A DNA stretch of 64,000 nucleotides from Stutzerimonas stutzeri (GTDB lineage Bacteria; Pseudomonadota; Gammaproteobacteria; Pseudomonadales; Pseudomonadaceae). The notes beneath the pieces are model-generated. The model searched no databases, was not told the DNA's origin, and was given only the letters and a program-made list of their open reading frames with translations. Position 1 is the stretch's first letter; each line of letters begins with the position of its first letter. The stretch lies in NCBI RefSeq assembly GCF_024448695.1, contig NZ_JAMOHY010000007.1:1-64000 (forward strand), in the 5' to 3' direction. Positions 8,266 to 18,095 of the stretch are shown here, piece after piece. The position numbers and the translations under genes are program-made.

Positions 8266-11124
8266 TCAGCTGTTCAGGCTGGTGCGGGTGGGCTTGGGGC
8301 GACTGACTCGATCTACCAGATATACCAGCCCGTGATAGTCGATCTCGCCGTGACGGGACAGGCCGATTTCGCAAGTACGACTGGTGGAAATGCCTTCGCT
8401 GCATACCTGTACTGCATCTTTCAGGCTGCGCAGCGCGTGAGTATTGAGCTCCGGCGTGGTGAAACCCTTGTCGCCGGCGAAGCCGCAGCAGTGGATGCCT
8501 TCGGGCACCACAACTTCCTTGGCGCAGCGACGAGCGATGTCGATCAGTGCCTGTGCTTCCCCAAGGTGCTGGGTGCTGCAGGTGACGTGCACGGCGATCG
8601 CCTTTTCCTGCGGGACGAAGTCCAGCTTGTCGAGCAGGTGTGTGCGGATGAAGCGCACCGGATCGTACATGTCGAGGCGTTGATCGGTCAGGCCCTGGAC
8701 CAAGCGCAGCGTGCAGGGGCTGGTATCGCAGTAGATTGGGTCGAGCCCGCCGCGGCTGGCCTTGAGCAGCGCGTCGAGCATTTCCTGACGCTTGCGCTCG
8801 CCCTGTTCGGCGTAACCCTTGGAAGCAAACGGCTGGCCGCAGCACAGATCGTTCAGCTGCTCGGGGAAGATCACCTGGTAGCCGGCCTTTTCCAGCAGGC
8901 TGCGGGTCTTGTCGAGCAGCGGCTCCTGTTCCTGATCGCGTGCGGCCGGCGCCATGGCACGGGAAACGCAGGCCGCCAGATAGACCACACGTGGGCGCTC
9001 ATCCTGAGCGGCGGGCTGGGGCAGGTGCAGGCGCTGCAGGGGCTGCGGCATGGCCGGTGTCCATTGCGGGACGCGGCCCTTGCTGACGTTGCTCATGCTC
9101 GCGGACAGCTTGGCCAGGCGCTTGGTGCCGAGGATGATGTGCGCGCCGTTGGCGGCATGCAGCATGAAGCGGGTGCCCTGTACGGCGGTGCTGAAATGGT
9201 CGGCCAGCCAGTTGGCGGCGCCGGTTTTGCTCGCTTCACGTCCGCGCAGCTTGCGTACCAGGTCGCCAGTGTTGATCCCGACCGGGCAGCGCTGGGCACA
9301 GAGGCCGGTGGCAGCGCAGGTTTCCACGCCGTGGTAGTGGTAGAGGCGCTCGATTTCCGTGGTGTCGACGCCGGCCCGCTTGCGCGCCTGGATATCGCGC
9401 CAGATGACGATACGCTGGCGCGGCGTCAGGGTCAGCCCGTTGGATGGGCAGACCGGCTCGCAGAAACCGCACTCGATACACTTGTCGACGATCTCGTCGG
9501 CGGCCGGCATCGGCTTGAGGTTCTTCAGGTGGATGTCCGGGTCTTCGGAGAGCACCACGTCCGGGTTGAGGATGCCGGTGGGGTCGAGCAGGCCCTTGAT
9601 CTTCCACATCAGCGCGTAGGCTTCGCTGCCCCATTCCAGCTCGACGAAGGGCGCCATGTTGCGCCCGGTGCCGTGTTCGGCCTTGAGCGCACCGCCGAAT
9701 TCGACGGCAACCAGCTGTGCCACTTCGCCCATGAAGGCTTCGTAACGGGCGACCTGCGCCGGATCATCGAAGCCCTGGGTGAAGACGAAGTGCAGGTTGC
9801 CCTCCAGCGCGTGGCCGAAGAGGATCGCTTCGTAGTAGCGGTGCTTGTCGAGCAATTCGATCAGCCGGTTGACGCCCTCGGCCAGGCGCTCGACGGGGAA
9901 GGTCACGTCCTCGATGATCACCGTGGTGCCGGTCTGGCGCACGGCGCCGACCGCTGGGAAGGTGTCCTTGCGGATCTTCCATAGCTGGTTGTAGACCACC
10001 GGGTCTTCGCTGAAGTCGACCTGCTTCTCCACCGGGAAATGCGCGATGGAGGTCATGATCAGGTTGATCTGCTCATGCAGCAGCGACTGACTGGCTGCGC
10101 GCGATTCGATCAGCAACGCGCAGGCGGTCGGCGACAGTTCCTTCACCCACTCGGGCATGCCGGCCTTGTGTTCGACCGAGCGCAGGCTGCGGCGGTCGAG
10201 CAGCTCCACGGCGGACACCGGTTGCTGCTTGAGTACCGGTACGGCGAGGCAGCAGGTTTCTACGTCGGGGAACACGACCAGCGCGCTGGCCTTGTGCGGA
10301 TGGTCGGGTACGGTGTCGTAGGTCACTGCGCTGATAAAGCCCAGGGTGCCCTCGGAGCCGACCATCAGATGGTTGAGGATATCCAGTGGCTCGTCGTAAT
10401 CGACCAGCGCATTGAGCGAGAAGCCGGTGGTGTTCTTCAGCCGGTACTTGTGGCGAATCTTTGTGGCTAGCTCAACATTGGCGCGGGTTTCGCGGCCCAG
10501 CTCGGCCAGTTGTTCGAGCAGTGCCACGTGGCTCTGGCGGAAGGCGGCGACGCTGGTTGCGTCCTCGCTGTCGACCACGGTGCCATCGGCCAGTACGACG
10601 CGCAGCCCGGCGAGGGTTTTGTAGGTGTTCTGCGCCGTGCCGCAGCACATGCCGCTGGAATTGTTGGCGACGATGCCGCCGATCTTGGCTGCATTGATCG
10701 AGGCCGGATCAGGGCCGATCTTGCGCTGGAAAGGTGCGAGCACGGCGTTGGCATTGGCGCCGATGACGCCGGGCTGCAGGCGGATCTGCTCGCCGCCGTT
10801 GCGAATCTCGCGGCCGTTCCAGTTGTCACCGAGCACGATCAGCACCGAGTCGGAAATCGCCTGACCGGAAAGGCTGGTGCCCGCCGCGCGGAAGGTCACC
10901 GGCACATTCTCGGCGTGGGCCAGCTTGAGCAACTGAACCACCTCAGCCTCGGATTCGACGCGCACCACCAGCTTCGGAATCAGCCGGTAGAAACTGGCAT
11001 CGGTGCCGAAGGCCAGGGTGGAGAGCGGATCGTCGAAGCGGCGCTCGACCGGGATCAGGCGTTCGACTTCGCGAATGAACGCGTTTGGCAGCGGCGCGCG
11101 TTCGAGTTGCGCGACCGCTGTCAT
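8266..11124 (-). CDS. dld: FAD/Fe-S D-lactate dehydrogenase (Dld-II type)
   Basis: This membrane-associated enzyme probably oxidises D-lactate to pyruvate and feeds the quinone pool. The 952-residue protein joins an FAD-binding domain (FRAAGTSLSGQ near residue 80), an FAD-oxidase C-terminal domain (GHALEGNLHFVF), two 4Fe-4S clusters (CIECGFCEPVCPS near 550, CAATGLCAQRCPVG near 610) and CCG-type cysteine motifs (DLCCGQPF, IHCCGFAGDKGF). The start is the ATG at 11124, which overlaps the lutC stop as ATGA and has GGAGG 6 bases upstream; a longer in-frame extension runs inside lutC and was discarded. Its place at the end of lldP-lutABC argues for D-lactate over other 2-hydroxy acids, but the family also includes such relatives. 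Confidence 0.88.
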   Translation of the reverse strand: MTAVAQLERAPLPNAFIREVERLIPVERRFDDPLSTLAFGTDASFYRLIPKLVVRVESEAEVVQLLKLAHAENVPVTFRAAGTSLSGQAISDSVLIVLGDNWNGREIRNGGEQIRLQPGVIGANANAVLAPFQRKIGPDPASINAAKIGGIVANNSSGMCCGTAQNTYKTLAGLRVVLADGTVVDSEDATSVAAFRQSHVALLEQLAELGRETRANVELATKIRHKYRLKNTTGFSLNALVDYDEPLDILNHLMVGSEGTLGFISAVTYDTVPDHPHKASALVVFPDVETCCLAVPVLKQQPVSAVELLDRRSLRSVEHKAGMPEWVKELSPTACALLIESRAASQSLLHEQINLIMTSIAHFPVEKQVDFSEDPVVYNQLWKIRKDTFPAVGAVRQTGTTVIIEDVTFPVERLAEGVNRLIELLDKHRYYEAILFGHALEGNLHFVFTQGFDDPAQVARYEAFMGEVAQLVAVEFGGALKAEHGTGRNMAPFVELEWGSEAYALMWKIKGLLDPTGILNPDVVLSEDPDIHLKNLKPMPAADEIVDKCIECGFCEPVCPSNGLTLTPRQRIVIWRDIQARKRAGVDTTEIERLYHYHGVETCAATGLCAQRCPVGINTGDLVRKLRGREASKTGAANWLADHFSTAVQGTRFMLHAANGAHIILGTKRLAKLSASMSNVSKGRVPQWTPAMPQPLQRLHLPQPAAQDERPRVVYLAACVSRAMAPAARDQEQEPLLDKTRSLLEKAGYQVIFPEQLNDLCCGQPFASKGYAEQGERKRQEMLDALLKASRGGLDPIYCDTSPCTLRLVQGLTDQRLDMYDPVRFIRTHLLDKLDFVPQEKAIAVHVTCSTQHLGEAQALIDIARRCAKEVVVPEGIHCCGFAGDKGFTTPELNTHALRSLKDAVQVCSEGISTSRTCEIGLSRHGEIDYHGLVYLVDRVSRPKPTRTSLNS

Positions 11125-11792
11125 GCGTCCTCCAGGATCAGCACAATCAGATCCTTCGGCCCATGGGCGCCGTATGCCAGCACCTGTTCGATGTCGGCGG
11201 TCTTCGACGGGCCTGAGACCAGTAGCGCATTGGTCGGCATACCGGCGGCCCACTGAAACTTCTGCTGGATCTCGTAGAAGTTGTCGTGGATTTCACTGGC
11301 CTTGAGGATGGCGAAATGCACCGGTGGCACGAGGCTCATCAGGCGCGGCTCCTCGCGGGTCGGCCACATGATCAGGCTGCCGGTGGAGGCGATGGCGCCG
11401 AGGGTGCCCGTGAGGCTCGCCGGGGTGTCGTCGAACAGTTCTGCCTTCCACTCTTCGACCGGGCGGTCGTAGGCCTTCAGCGTCGGCAGGCTTTCACGGC
11501 CGGCGCAATGCTCGGTGAAGCGCTGGCCGTACGGCGTGGTCGGGGCAATCAGCAGGCTAGGCAGCTGGCGGTCGTGCAGCAGCTGCTCGAGCAGGGCGGG
11601 CCAACCGGCATCCGTGGTCAGGTGGATTTCGGTGTGCACCGCTTCCATCAGCTGGCGCAGGCGGGCGATACGCTGCTCGGGCGCGTAGCTCCAGGGCTGG
11701 GTGACCAGCGATACGTCGTAGTCATCGACGATAGGCGTGGTGCCTTCCAGGCTCTTTTTCAGCTTGGCGAGGATATTGGCCTTGGCGCTCAT
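11121..11792 (-). CDS. lutC: L-lactate utilization protein LutC (LldC)
   Basis: LutC is the third part of the iron-sulphur L-lactate dehydrogenase complex LutABC (called LldABC in P. stutzeri), which oxidises L-lactate to pyruvate. The 223-residue DUF162/LUD-domain protein has the family core GTLGAIASTGSLIMWPTREEPRLMSLVPPVHFAIL. The start is the ATG at 11792, overlapping the lutB stop by ATGA; the next gene dld overlaps its stop in the same way. These couplings suggest fixed stoichiometry. Confidence 0.92.
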   Translation of the reverse strand: MSAKANILAKLKKSLEGTTPIVDDYDVSLVTQPWSYAPEQRIARLRQLMEAVHTEIHLTTDAGWPALLEQLLHDRQLPSLLIAPTTPYGQRFTEHCAGRESLPTLKAYDRPVEEWKAELFDDTPASLTGTLGAIASTGSLIMWPTREEPRLMSLVPPVHFAILKASEIHDNFYEIQQKFQWAAGMPTNALLVSGPSKTADIEQVLAYGAHGPKDLIVLILEDA

Positions 11793-13231
11793 CGCTTGCC
11801 CTCCAGGTGCTCGCGGGCCAGCTCGTGCAGCGAGCGGGCGGCAGGTTTCGGTGCGCTGTGGTTCTGCGTCCAGGGGCCGATGTTCGATGGCGTCAGGCCA
11901 CGTAGACGAGTGGCGAAGAAGCCGAATACGCGGTACAGCATCGGGCTGGTGTTGAGCAGGCGCCAGCCGGCCCACATCAGCCGTTCCTTTTTTGAGTATT
12001 TGCTGCCCTGGCCACGCATGACCTTGTGCGGATCGTCCGGCGCCTTGACGTTTTCTTCGCGCAGGCGACGCAGCAACGACGGAATCGGGATTTTCACTGG
12101 GCAAACTTCGCCGCATGCGCCGCACAGTGACGAAGCGCTGGGGTGGTCGGGCACCTTGTGTAAACCAACCATGTGTGGGGTGATGATCTTGCCGATGGGG
12201 CCAGGGTAGACCTCGCCGTAGGTATGGCCGCCGACGCGGGTGTACACCGGGCAATGGTTCATGCAGGCGCCGCAGCGGATGCAGTTGAGCGTCTGGCGCA
12301 GCTCGCTGTCGGCGAAGGCCTGGCTGCGACCGTTGTCCAGCAGGATCAGGTGCACTTCCTGCGGACCGTCGAGTTCGTCGGCCTTGCGCGGGCCGGAGAT
12401 CATGTTGACGTAGGTGGTGATCGGCTGGCCCAGCGCCGAGCGGGTCAGCAGCGAGAGCAGCGGAACCACGTCGCGCAGGTTCTCCACCACCTTTTCGATG
12501 CCGGTGACGGCAATGTGAACCGGCGGCACACCGGTGGACATGCGCCCGTTGCCCTCGTTTTCGACGAGCAGCAGGGTGCCGGTTTCCGCCACCGCGAAGT
12601 TCACGCCGGAGACGCCGATATCGGCCTCGAAGAACTTTTTACGCAGGGTGCGGCGACCAATCTGGATCAGTTGGTCGACGTCCTTGGTGTATTCCACGCC
12701 GAGCTTGTCGTGAAACAGGGATGCAACCTGACCGGCGTTCTTGTGGATGGCCGGCATGATGATGTGCGAGGGCTTTTCGTGGTCGAGCTGTACGATGTAC
12801 TCGCCCATGTCCGACTCCAGGCTTTCAATACCGTGGCCTTCGAGGAAATGGTTCATCTCCATTTCTTCGCTGACCATCGATTTGCCCTTGATCACCTGAC
12901 GCGCATTGTGGGCCTGAGCGATCTCGAGGACGATGTTGTTCGCCTCTTCCACTGTCTCCGCCCAGTGCACGTTCACACCGTTGCGGGTCAGATTGCCTTC
13001 CAGACGCTCCAGCAGTTCGGGCAGCTTGGAGAGGGCTCGTGCGCGGATATGATTACCCAACTCGCGCAGTCGTTCGCGCTCGTCGGCGTCGCTGAAGGAG
13101 GCGGCGCGCTTGGTCATCAGCGAGTCCATCGCCGTGCGGAAGTTGCGCCGTAGCTGGTCGTCGCCCAGGGCGTTATGGGCGCGGCCCTTGAAGTCCAGCT
13201 CGATGGCCGGAATGCGCTGTTCGGCGTTCAT
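11789..13231 (-). CDS. lutB: L-lactate utilization iron-sulphur protein LutB (LldB)
   Basis: LutB is the ferredoxin-like subunit of the L-lactate oxidation complex. The 480-residue protein has an N-terminal LUD domain (residues about 70-300, with GVSGVNFAVAETGTLLLVENEGNGRMS) and two 4Fe-4S cysteine clusters, CIRCGACMNHCPVY near residue 317 and CGACGEVCPV near residue 370. It overlaps lutA at its start and lutC at its end, each by ATGA. Confidence 0.95.
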   Translation of the reverse strand: MNAEQRIPAIELDFKGRAHNALGDDQLRRNFRTAMDSLMTKRAASFSDADERERLRELGNHIRARALSKLPELLERLEGNLTRNGVNVHWAETVEEANNIVLEIAQAHNARQVIKGKSMVSEEMEMNHFLEGHGIESLESDMGEYIVQLDHEKPSHIIMPAIHKNAGQVASLFHDKLGVEYTKDVDQLIQIGRRTLRKKFFEADIGVSGVNFAVAETGTLLLVENEGNGRMSTGVPPVHIAVTGIEKVVENLRDVVPLLSLLTRSALGQPITTYVNMISGPRKADELDGPQEVHLILLDNGRSQAFADSELRQTLNCIRCGACMNHCPVYTRVGGHTYGEVYPGPIGKIITPHMVGLHKVPDHPSASSLCGACGEVCPVKIPIPSLLRRLREENVKAPDDPHKVMRGQGSKYSKKERLMWAGWRLLNTSPMLYRVFGFFATRLRGLTPSNIGPWTQNHSAPKPAARSLHELAREHLEGKR

Positions 13232-14049
13232 CGGACACCTCCCGTGCGTTGCCAGAGAAAGGACGCCAGATGCTGACCACGCAGGGCTTCACGCTGCTTC
13301 TCCAGCGAACCATTAATGTTCATCAGGCAGCCGCAGTCGGCGCTGACTACCTCGTGTGCGCCGGATTCCTTAAGGGCGCGGGTCTTGTCCAGCACCATGG
13401 CACCGGAGATGTCCGGCATGCGTACGCTGAAGGTGCCGCCGAAGCCGCAGCATTCGCTTTCATGATCATGTTCGACGCGCTGGACATTGCCTAGCTGCGC
13501 GAGCAGTTCGCGCACATGCAGGTGGGTATTCATCTCGCGACGTGCCGAGCAGGAGGTATGCAGGGCAACCTTGACTTGAGTGCCCTGGTCGCGGAATTCG
13601 GCCTTGCAGACGAACAGCAGGAACTCGGCCAGCTCGAAGGTACGTTCGGACAGAGCCTGGGCTTTTTTCAAGGTTTCCGGCTCGTCCTTGAACAGGTCCA
13701 GATAATGGTGACGCAGCATGCCGGCGCAGGAGCCTGACGGCACAATTACCGGCCAGTCGTTGGCGAACAATGCCAACTGACTTCGCGCGACTTTGCGTGC
13801 CTCATCGGTATAACCGCTGGTATAGGCCGGCTGACCGCAGCAGGTTTGCCCCTGGGGGAAATGCACGGTCAGGCCTTCACGTTCGAGTAGTTGAATGGTA
13901 TCCAGGCCGGCTTCGGGATAGAACAGATCAACCACGCAGGTACCGAACAGATAAACCTGACTCGGCTTGGCGGGGTATTGACGTGGTTTCGGCAGCGGCG
14001 GCGCAACGCGGGTAGCGTTGGGTGCGGCGTCGTAGAAAAGTTCGCTCAT
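13228..14049 (-). CDS. lutA: L-lactate utilization protein LutA (LldA)
   Basis: LutA carries two CCG domains that hold iron-sulphur cofactors in the L-lactate dehydrogenase complex. The 273-residue protein shows GQTCCGQPAYTSG near residue 70 and SECCGFGGTFSV near residue 200, plus further cysteines (GSCAGM, TSCSAR, ADCGC). The start at 14049 has GGAG 9 bases upstream; an in-frame extension to 14133 would run towards lldP and lacks a ribosome site. It follows lldP after about 90 bases. Confidence 0.95.
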   Translation of the reverse strand: MSELFYDAAPNATRVAPPLPKPRQYPAKPSQVYLFGTCVVDLFYPEAGLDTIQLLEREGLTVHFPQGQTCCGQPAYTSGYTDEARKVARSQLALFANDWPVIVPSGSCAGMLRHHYLDLFKDEPETLKKAQALSERTFELAEFLLFVCKAEFRDQGTQVKVALHTSCSARREMNTHLHVRELLAQLGNVQRVEHDHESECCGFGGTFSVRMPDISGAMVLDKTRALKESGAHEVVSADCGCLMNINGSLEKQREALRGQHLASFLWQRTGGVR

Positions 14050-14139
14050 CGGCTTGGTCTCCGGGTGGGCCCGGTTGTCCGCTATACGCGGTTTCTGGAA
14101 TGCGCCTTGCCCGGCAGGGGGCAAGGCGGCCATTGCTTT

Positions 14140-15834
14140 TTACACGCCGACCAGTGGGTCGGTGACGCCCAACACATAAATAGCGATCAGGCCAATGATG
14201 CCTGTGAATAGCACATAGTACAGCGTAGGCCATACGGTCTTGCGCAGCGTGAGGCCTTCGCGCCCCAGCAGCCCGACCGTTGCGGAAGCGGCAACCACGT
14301 TGTGAATGGCGACCATGTTGCCCGCAGCAGCCCCTACGGCCTGGGTGGCAACCACCATCGCGCCGGAAATCCCCAGCGACTGCGCCACCCCGAACTGGAA
14401 CTGACTGAACATCATGTTGCTAACGGTATTGGAGCCGGCCAGGAATGCACCCAGAGCACCCACGGCCGGAGCCAGCAGTGGGTAGATGCCGCCCACACTG
14501 TCGGCGACGTAGCGAGCCATGAGAATCGGCATGCTGGCCAATTCGGCGCCGTTGACGCCAGAGTTGATCAGGATGCGTACCATTGGCACGGTGAACAGCA
14601 GGACGAAGCCGGCGCTGAGCAGAACACCGCTGGATTCCTTAACGGCGGTCTTGAGTTCCGAGGCGCGCATGCCATGCAGGAAGAAGGTGATCAGTACGAC
14701 TGCAACGAGAATCCCGCCGGGCAAGTACAGTGGTTCGATACTGGCGCTGATACCCGCCTCGCCTAGGATGTTGCTGAAGGCGATGGATACCGATTTCAGC
14801 GCAGCGGTAACTCCCGGGAATACGCGGCTGATCACCAGAATCGCGCCCACCAGTACGTAGGGCAGCCAGGCGCGGAAAGCGCTCATCGGGCGCGCCGCAA
14901 GTTCGTCAAGCTTCATCTCGATGGTGCCAACCCACTCGGCAGGCCATTCGCGGGCGTCGGCGAAATCCCAGGTGTTCTTCGGTGTCAGGAAGTTGAAGCG
15001 CGCGGCCGTGGTGACGATAGCCAGGCCTACCAGGCCGCCCAGTAGCGAAGGGAATTCCGGGCCGAGGAAGATGCCGGTGGCAGCGTAGGGCAGGGTGAAG
15101 GCGAGGCCGGCAAAGATCGCGAAAGGCAGCACCTCGAAGCCGGCCTTCCAGCTTTTTTCCTTGCCGAAGAAGCGTGTCAGCATCATCACCATGATCAGCG
15201 GCATTACAGTACCGACGATGGCATGGGTGATTGCTACGCTGCTGGTAATCTGCTGCAGGAAGATTTCCCAGCTGGAGCCTTGGGCGGCCAGCTGAGCGCC
15301 GATGGTCGCTGTATCCAGGCCGCTGTTGATGCCCACCACGATAGGTGTGCCGACAGCGCCGAATGATACGGGGGTGCTCTGTACCAGCATCCCCATCAGC
15401 ACGGCAGCCATGGCCGGAAAACCTACCGCGACAAGCAGCGGTGCGGCGATGGCGGCTGGCGTACCGAAGCCCGAAGCACCTTCGATAAAGCAACCGAACA
15501 GCCAGGCAATGATAATGGCCTGGATGCGGCGGTCAGGGCTGATGGTGGTAAAACCGGCGCGAATGGCAGTAATGCCGCCGGAGTGTTTCAGGGTGTTCAG
15601 CAGCAGGATGGCGCCAAAGATGATCCATAGCAGGCCGAGGGTGATGACCAGACCCTGCAGGCTGGAGGCGATGATCCGGGTAACGCTCATGTCCCAGACG
15701 AACAGGCCTATTGCAGCAGTAAACAGAAATACCAGCGGCATGGAGCGGCTGGCGGGCCAACGCAGACCAATCAGAAGCACCGCAGCCAGCAGGATTGGAG
15801 CGAAAGCAAAAAGGGCGAGTAGTCCATCGGACAT
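14140..15834 (-). CDS. lldP: L-lactate permease LldP
   Basis: LldP is an inner-membrane lactate/proton symporter. The 564-residue protein is hydrophobic throughout, with about 12-14 membrane segments and the family signature [21 protein letters not shown] near residue 115. It is the first gene of the lactate operon, divergent from lldR across 276 bases that hold the operator. Both lactate isomers, and possibly glycolate, are likely substrates. Confidence 0.96.
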   Translation of the reverse strand: MSDGLLALFAFAPILLAAVLLIGLRWPASRSMPLVFLFTAAIGLFVWDMSVTRIIASSLQGLVITLGLLWIIFGAILLLNTLKHSGGITAIRAGFTTISPDRRIQAIIIAWLFGCFIEGASGFGTPAAIAAPLLVAVGFPAMAAVLMGMLVQSTPVSFGAVGTPIVVGINSGLDTATIGAQLAAQGSSWEIFLQQITSSVAITHAIVGTVMPLIMVMMLTRFFGKEKSWKAGFEVLPFAIFAGLAFTLPYAATGIFLGPEFPSLLGGLVGLAIVTTAARFNFLTPKNTWDFADAREWPAEWVGTIEMKLDELAARPMSAFRAWLPYVLVGAILVISRVFPGVTAALKSVSIAFSNILGEAGISASIEPLYLPGGILVAVVLITFFLHGMRASELKTAVKESSGVLLSAGFVLLFTVPMVRILINSGVNGAELASMPILMARYVADSVGGIYPLLAPAVGALGAFLAGSNTVSNMMFSQFQFGVAQSLGISGAMVVATQAVGAAAGNMVAIHNVVAASATVGLLGREGLTLRKTVWPTLYYVLFTGIIGLIAIYVLGVTDPLVGV

Positions 15835-15946
15835 GTTCAGGCTCCCGGAGTCATGAAGTGCGGGTGAGGGCCCGAATGGACCATTGCGAAGCAGATATCT
15901 TGAGACCGCATGAGGAGTCCTCTTTTTGTTGGCTCTCTACTTTGTC

Positions 15947-15963
15947 AATTGGTAATACCAATT
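15947..15963. promoter_or_regulatory. LldR operator
   Basis: AATTGGTAATACCAATT has two perfect 7-base inverted arms around 3 bases, matching the FadR/LldR-type operator pattern (TTGGT-N3-ACCAA). It lies between lldP and lldR. On the minus strand it directly overlaps a TTGACA-like -35 of lldP (ccaaTTGACA), so a bound repressor would block lldP. On the plus side a TATACT -10 for lldR starts at 16022. Confidence 0.8.
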
Positions 15964-16110
15964 TACGATAGAGTTCGGCCAGCGTAAGAGTTATCCGGCA
16001 ATCAGGTCAATTAGCTGGCTATATACTTTCGTCGCAAAGGCGTGTCTTGCGGCACTGCTGCCGCGTAGTTACGCTGAGCCTGTTAGTGGTCAAACCAGTC
16101 GAGAGGTCTC

Positions 16111-16917
16111 ATGGAAGTCGGAATGGTTCGTCAGCGGCGATTGGCTGACAGAATTGTGGAGCAGCTGGAAACCATGATTCTCGAGGGGACGCTCAAGGCA
16201 GGTGAGCGACTTCCGGCGGAGCGGGTACTGGCCGAGCAGTTCGGGGTGTCTCGCCCATCGTTGCGCGAGGCTATCCAGAAGCTTGCGGCAAAGGGCTTGT
16301 TGGTCAGTCGTCATGGCGGAGGGAATTTTGTGGTGGAGTCTCTGGGGGCGACCTTCAGTGATCCGTTGCTGCACTTGCTGGAAAACAATTCCGATGCCCA
16401 GCGTGACTTGCTGGAGTTCCGCCATACGCTGGAAGGCAGTTGTGCCTATTACGCGGCGCTGAGGGCTACCGAACTCGACCAGCGGCGACTCGGTGAAGCC
16501 TTTGCGGCGCTACAGGACTGCTATTCGCGAGAAGGCACTGTCAGTCGAGCGGAAGAGGGCGCTGCCGATGCGCGTTTCCATCTGGCCATCGCCGAGGCCA
16601 GCCACAATACAGTGTTGCTACATACAATCCGGGGTCTGTTCGATCTGCTCAAGCGTAACGTCGTGACCAATATCGGTGGCATGTATGCGTTGCGCGATGA
16701 GACGCGCAATATGCTGATGAAGCAGCATCAGGAACTTTACGATGCAATCATCGAGCGTCGGGCGACAGAGGCGCGGGACGTCATTCACCGGCACATCAAT
16801 TACGTGCAGGAGGTTCTTGCCGAGGGTCAGCAGGAGGCGCAGCGCGTGGCAAGGGCGCAGCGGCGGCAAGGCAGCAGGGGCAGCAAGGCGAAAGGCCTGC
16901 AGGAAAGTGCGGTTTAA
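16111..16917 (+). CDS. lldR: Lactate-responsive regulator LldR (GntR/FadR family)
   Basis: LldR represses the lactate genes until lactate binds its C-terminal domain. The 268-residue protein has an N-terminal winged helix (RLADRIVEQLETMILEGTLKAGERLPAERVLAEQFGVSRPSLREAI written over residues 10-55) and an FCD ligand domain from about residue 95 (LEFRHTLEG, HLAIAEASHN). Its tail is rich in Q, R and K. It is divergent from lldP and converges on smpB. Confidence 0.93.
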   Translation: MEVGMVRQRRLADRIVEQLETMILEGTLKAGERLPAERVLAEQFGVSRPSLREAIQKLAAKGLLVSRHGGGNFVVESLGATFSDPLLHLLENNSDAQRDLLEFRHTLEGSCAYYAALRATELDQRRLGEAFAALQDCYSREGTVSRAEEGAADARFHLAIAEASHNTVLLHTIRGLFDLLKRNVVTNIGGMYALRDETRNMLMKQHQELYDAIIERRATEARDVIHRHINYVQEVLAEGQQEAQRVARAQRRQGSRGSKAKGLQESAV

Positions 16918-16942
16918 GGGAAGGAGATACGGTGCTTGAAGC

Positions 16943-17425
16943 TTAGTCTTCCTTGCCCTTTGTGCGCATGACGCGCTGGATCTCGCGTGCTGAGTCGCGC
17001 TCTTTCTCGGTATGGCGCTTGTCGAATTCCTTTTTGCCCTTGGCCAGTGCGATATCACACTTGATCAGGTGCTTTTTCCAGTACAGCGACAGGGCGACGC
17101 AGGCATAGCCTTTCTGCTGGACGGCACCGAACAACTTGCCCAGCTCCCGCTTGTTGAGCAGCAGCTTGCGGGTGCGTGTGGGGTCTGCAATGACATGGGT
17201 GCTGGCGGTGTTGAGTGGGGTGATGTGACAACCCATCAGCCAGGCCTCGCCGTCCTTGAGCAGTACATAGCTGTCGACCAGCTGAGCCTTTCCGGCGCGC
17301 AGGCTTTTGACTTCCCAGCCGGCCAGAACGAGGCCGGCCTCGAATTTCTGTTCGATGAAGTAGTCGTGTAGCGCTTTTTTGTTCAGCGCGATCGTCCCTG
17401 GGGACTGTTTCTTCTGTTTGGCCAT
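16943..17425 (-). CDS. smpB: SsrA-binding protein SmpB
   Basis: SmpB binds tmRNA and stands in for codon-anticodon pairing during rescue of stalled ribosomes. The 160-residue protein has the family core [36 protein letters not shown] (residues 14 on), and the basic C-terminal tail that enters the mRNA channel ([17 protein letters not shown]). It is divergent from ratA across about 235 bases in which I see nothing else. Confidence 0.97.
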   Translation of the reverse strand: MAKQKKQSPGTIALNKKALHDYFIEQKFEAGLVLAGWEVKSLRAGKAQLVDSYVLLKDGEAWLMGCHITPLNTASTHVIADPTRTRKLLLNKRELGKLFGAVQQKGYACVALSLYWKKHLIKCDIALAKGKKEFDKRHTEKERDSAREIQRVMRTKGKED

Positions 17426-17660
17426 AACCGTGCATTATAGGGAGTCCGGTTGCGACTGGCGAGAACCTGCAGGCTGTGACGGCATGAAACTTGAGAGGGG
17501 CGGCCTTATCCCCGACAATGTGCCAGCTTTTTATGCGTTCATGCCGGCTGCATTGTGCGTCGGAGAACTGTACGGGTGCCCTGATTCCTGCCATCGATGC
17601 CTATGACGTCGGTGGGTTGTGGCGGTCTTTGGCTGTCGACTGATGAAGTAGAAGGTCTGC

Positions 17661-18095
17661 ATGACGACACATATTCAACGCTCGGCATTGCTGCCGTACC
17701 CGGCGCACGCGCTGTTCGAGATGGTCAACGATGTGGCCAGCTATCCCCAGTTTCTGCCCTGGTGTTCCGCTACCGAAGTGTTGTCCACCAGTGAGACGCA
17801 GATGCAGGCCAGCATGACGGTGGCCAAGGCGGGGCTGAGCCAGCGCTTTCTGACGCGCAACGAGTTGCAGCCGGGAAAACGTATCGAGATGAAGCTGGAA
17901 GAAGGGCCTTTCAGCCATTTGCACGGCATCTGGGAATTCAAGGCGCTGGGGGAAAAGGCCTGCAAGATCAGCCTGGATCTGACCTTCGATTACGCCGGAC
18001 CGCTGGTCAAGGCTACCCTCGGACCACTGTTCAATCAGGCGGCCAATACCCTGGTTGATGCTTTCTGTGATCGTGCGAAGCAGCTCTATGGATAA
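17661..18095 (+). CDS. ratA: RatA/PasT-type START-domain protein
   Basis: A 144-residue coenzyme Q-binding/START-like protein of the RatA (PasT, COQ10-like) family. HIQRSALLPYPAHALFEMVNDVASYPQFLPWCSATEV is the typical N terminus. In E. coli RatA was reported to block 70S ribosome association; relatives of this fold assist ubiquinone function, so its role here is open. The start at 17661 has an AGAAGG site. It overlaps rnfH by 8 bases, as is usual for this pair. Confidence 0.9.
   Translation: MTTHIQRSALLPYPAHALFEMVNDVASYPQFLPWCSATEVLSTSETQMQASMTVAKAGLSQRFLTRNELQPGKRIEMKLEEGPFSHLHGIWEFKALGEKACKISLDLTFDYAGPLVKATLGPLFNQAANTLVDAFCDRAKQLYG

Noticed and set aside
8332-9984. 550-codon open frame on the plus strand
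   Set aside because: It is exactly antisense to dld, has no family signature and is the expected product of GC-rich codon bias in the opposite frame.
11253-12254. Long upstream extensions of dld and lutC
   Set aside because: They lie inside the preceding genes; the ATGA-overlap starts have ribosome sites and match family lengths.
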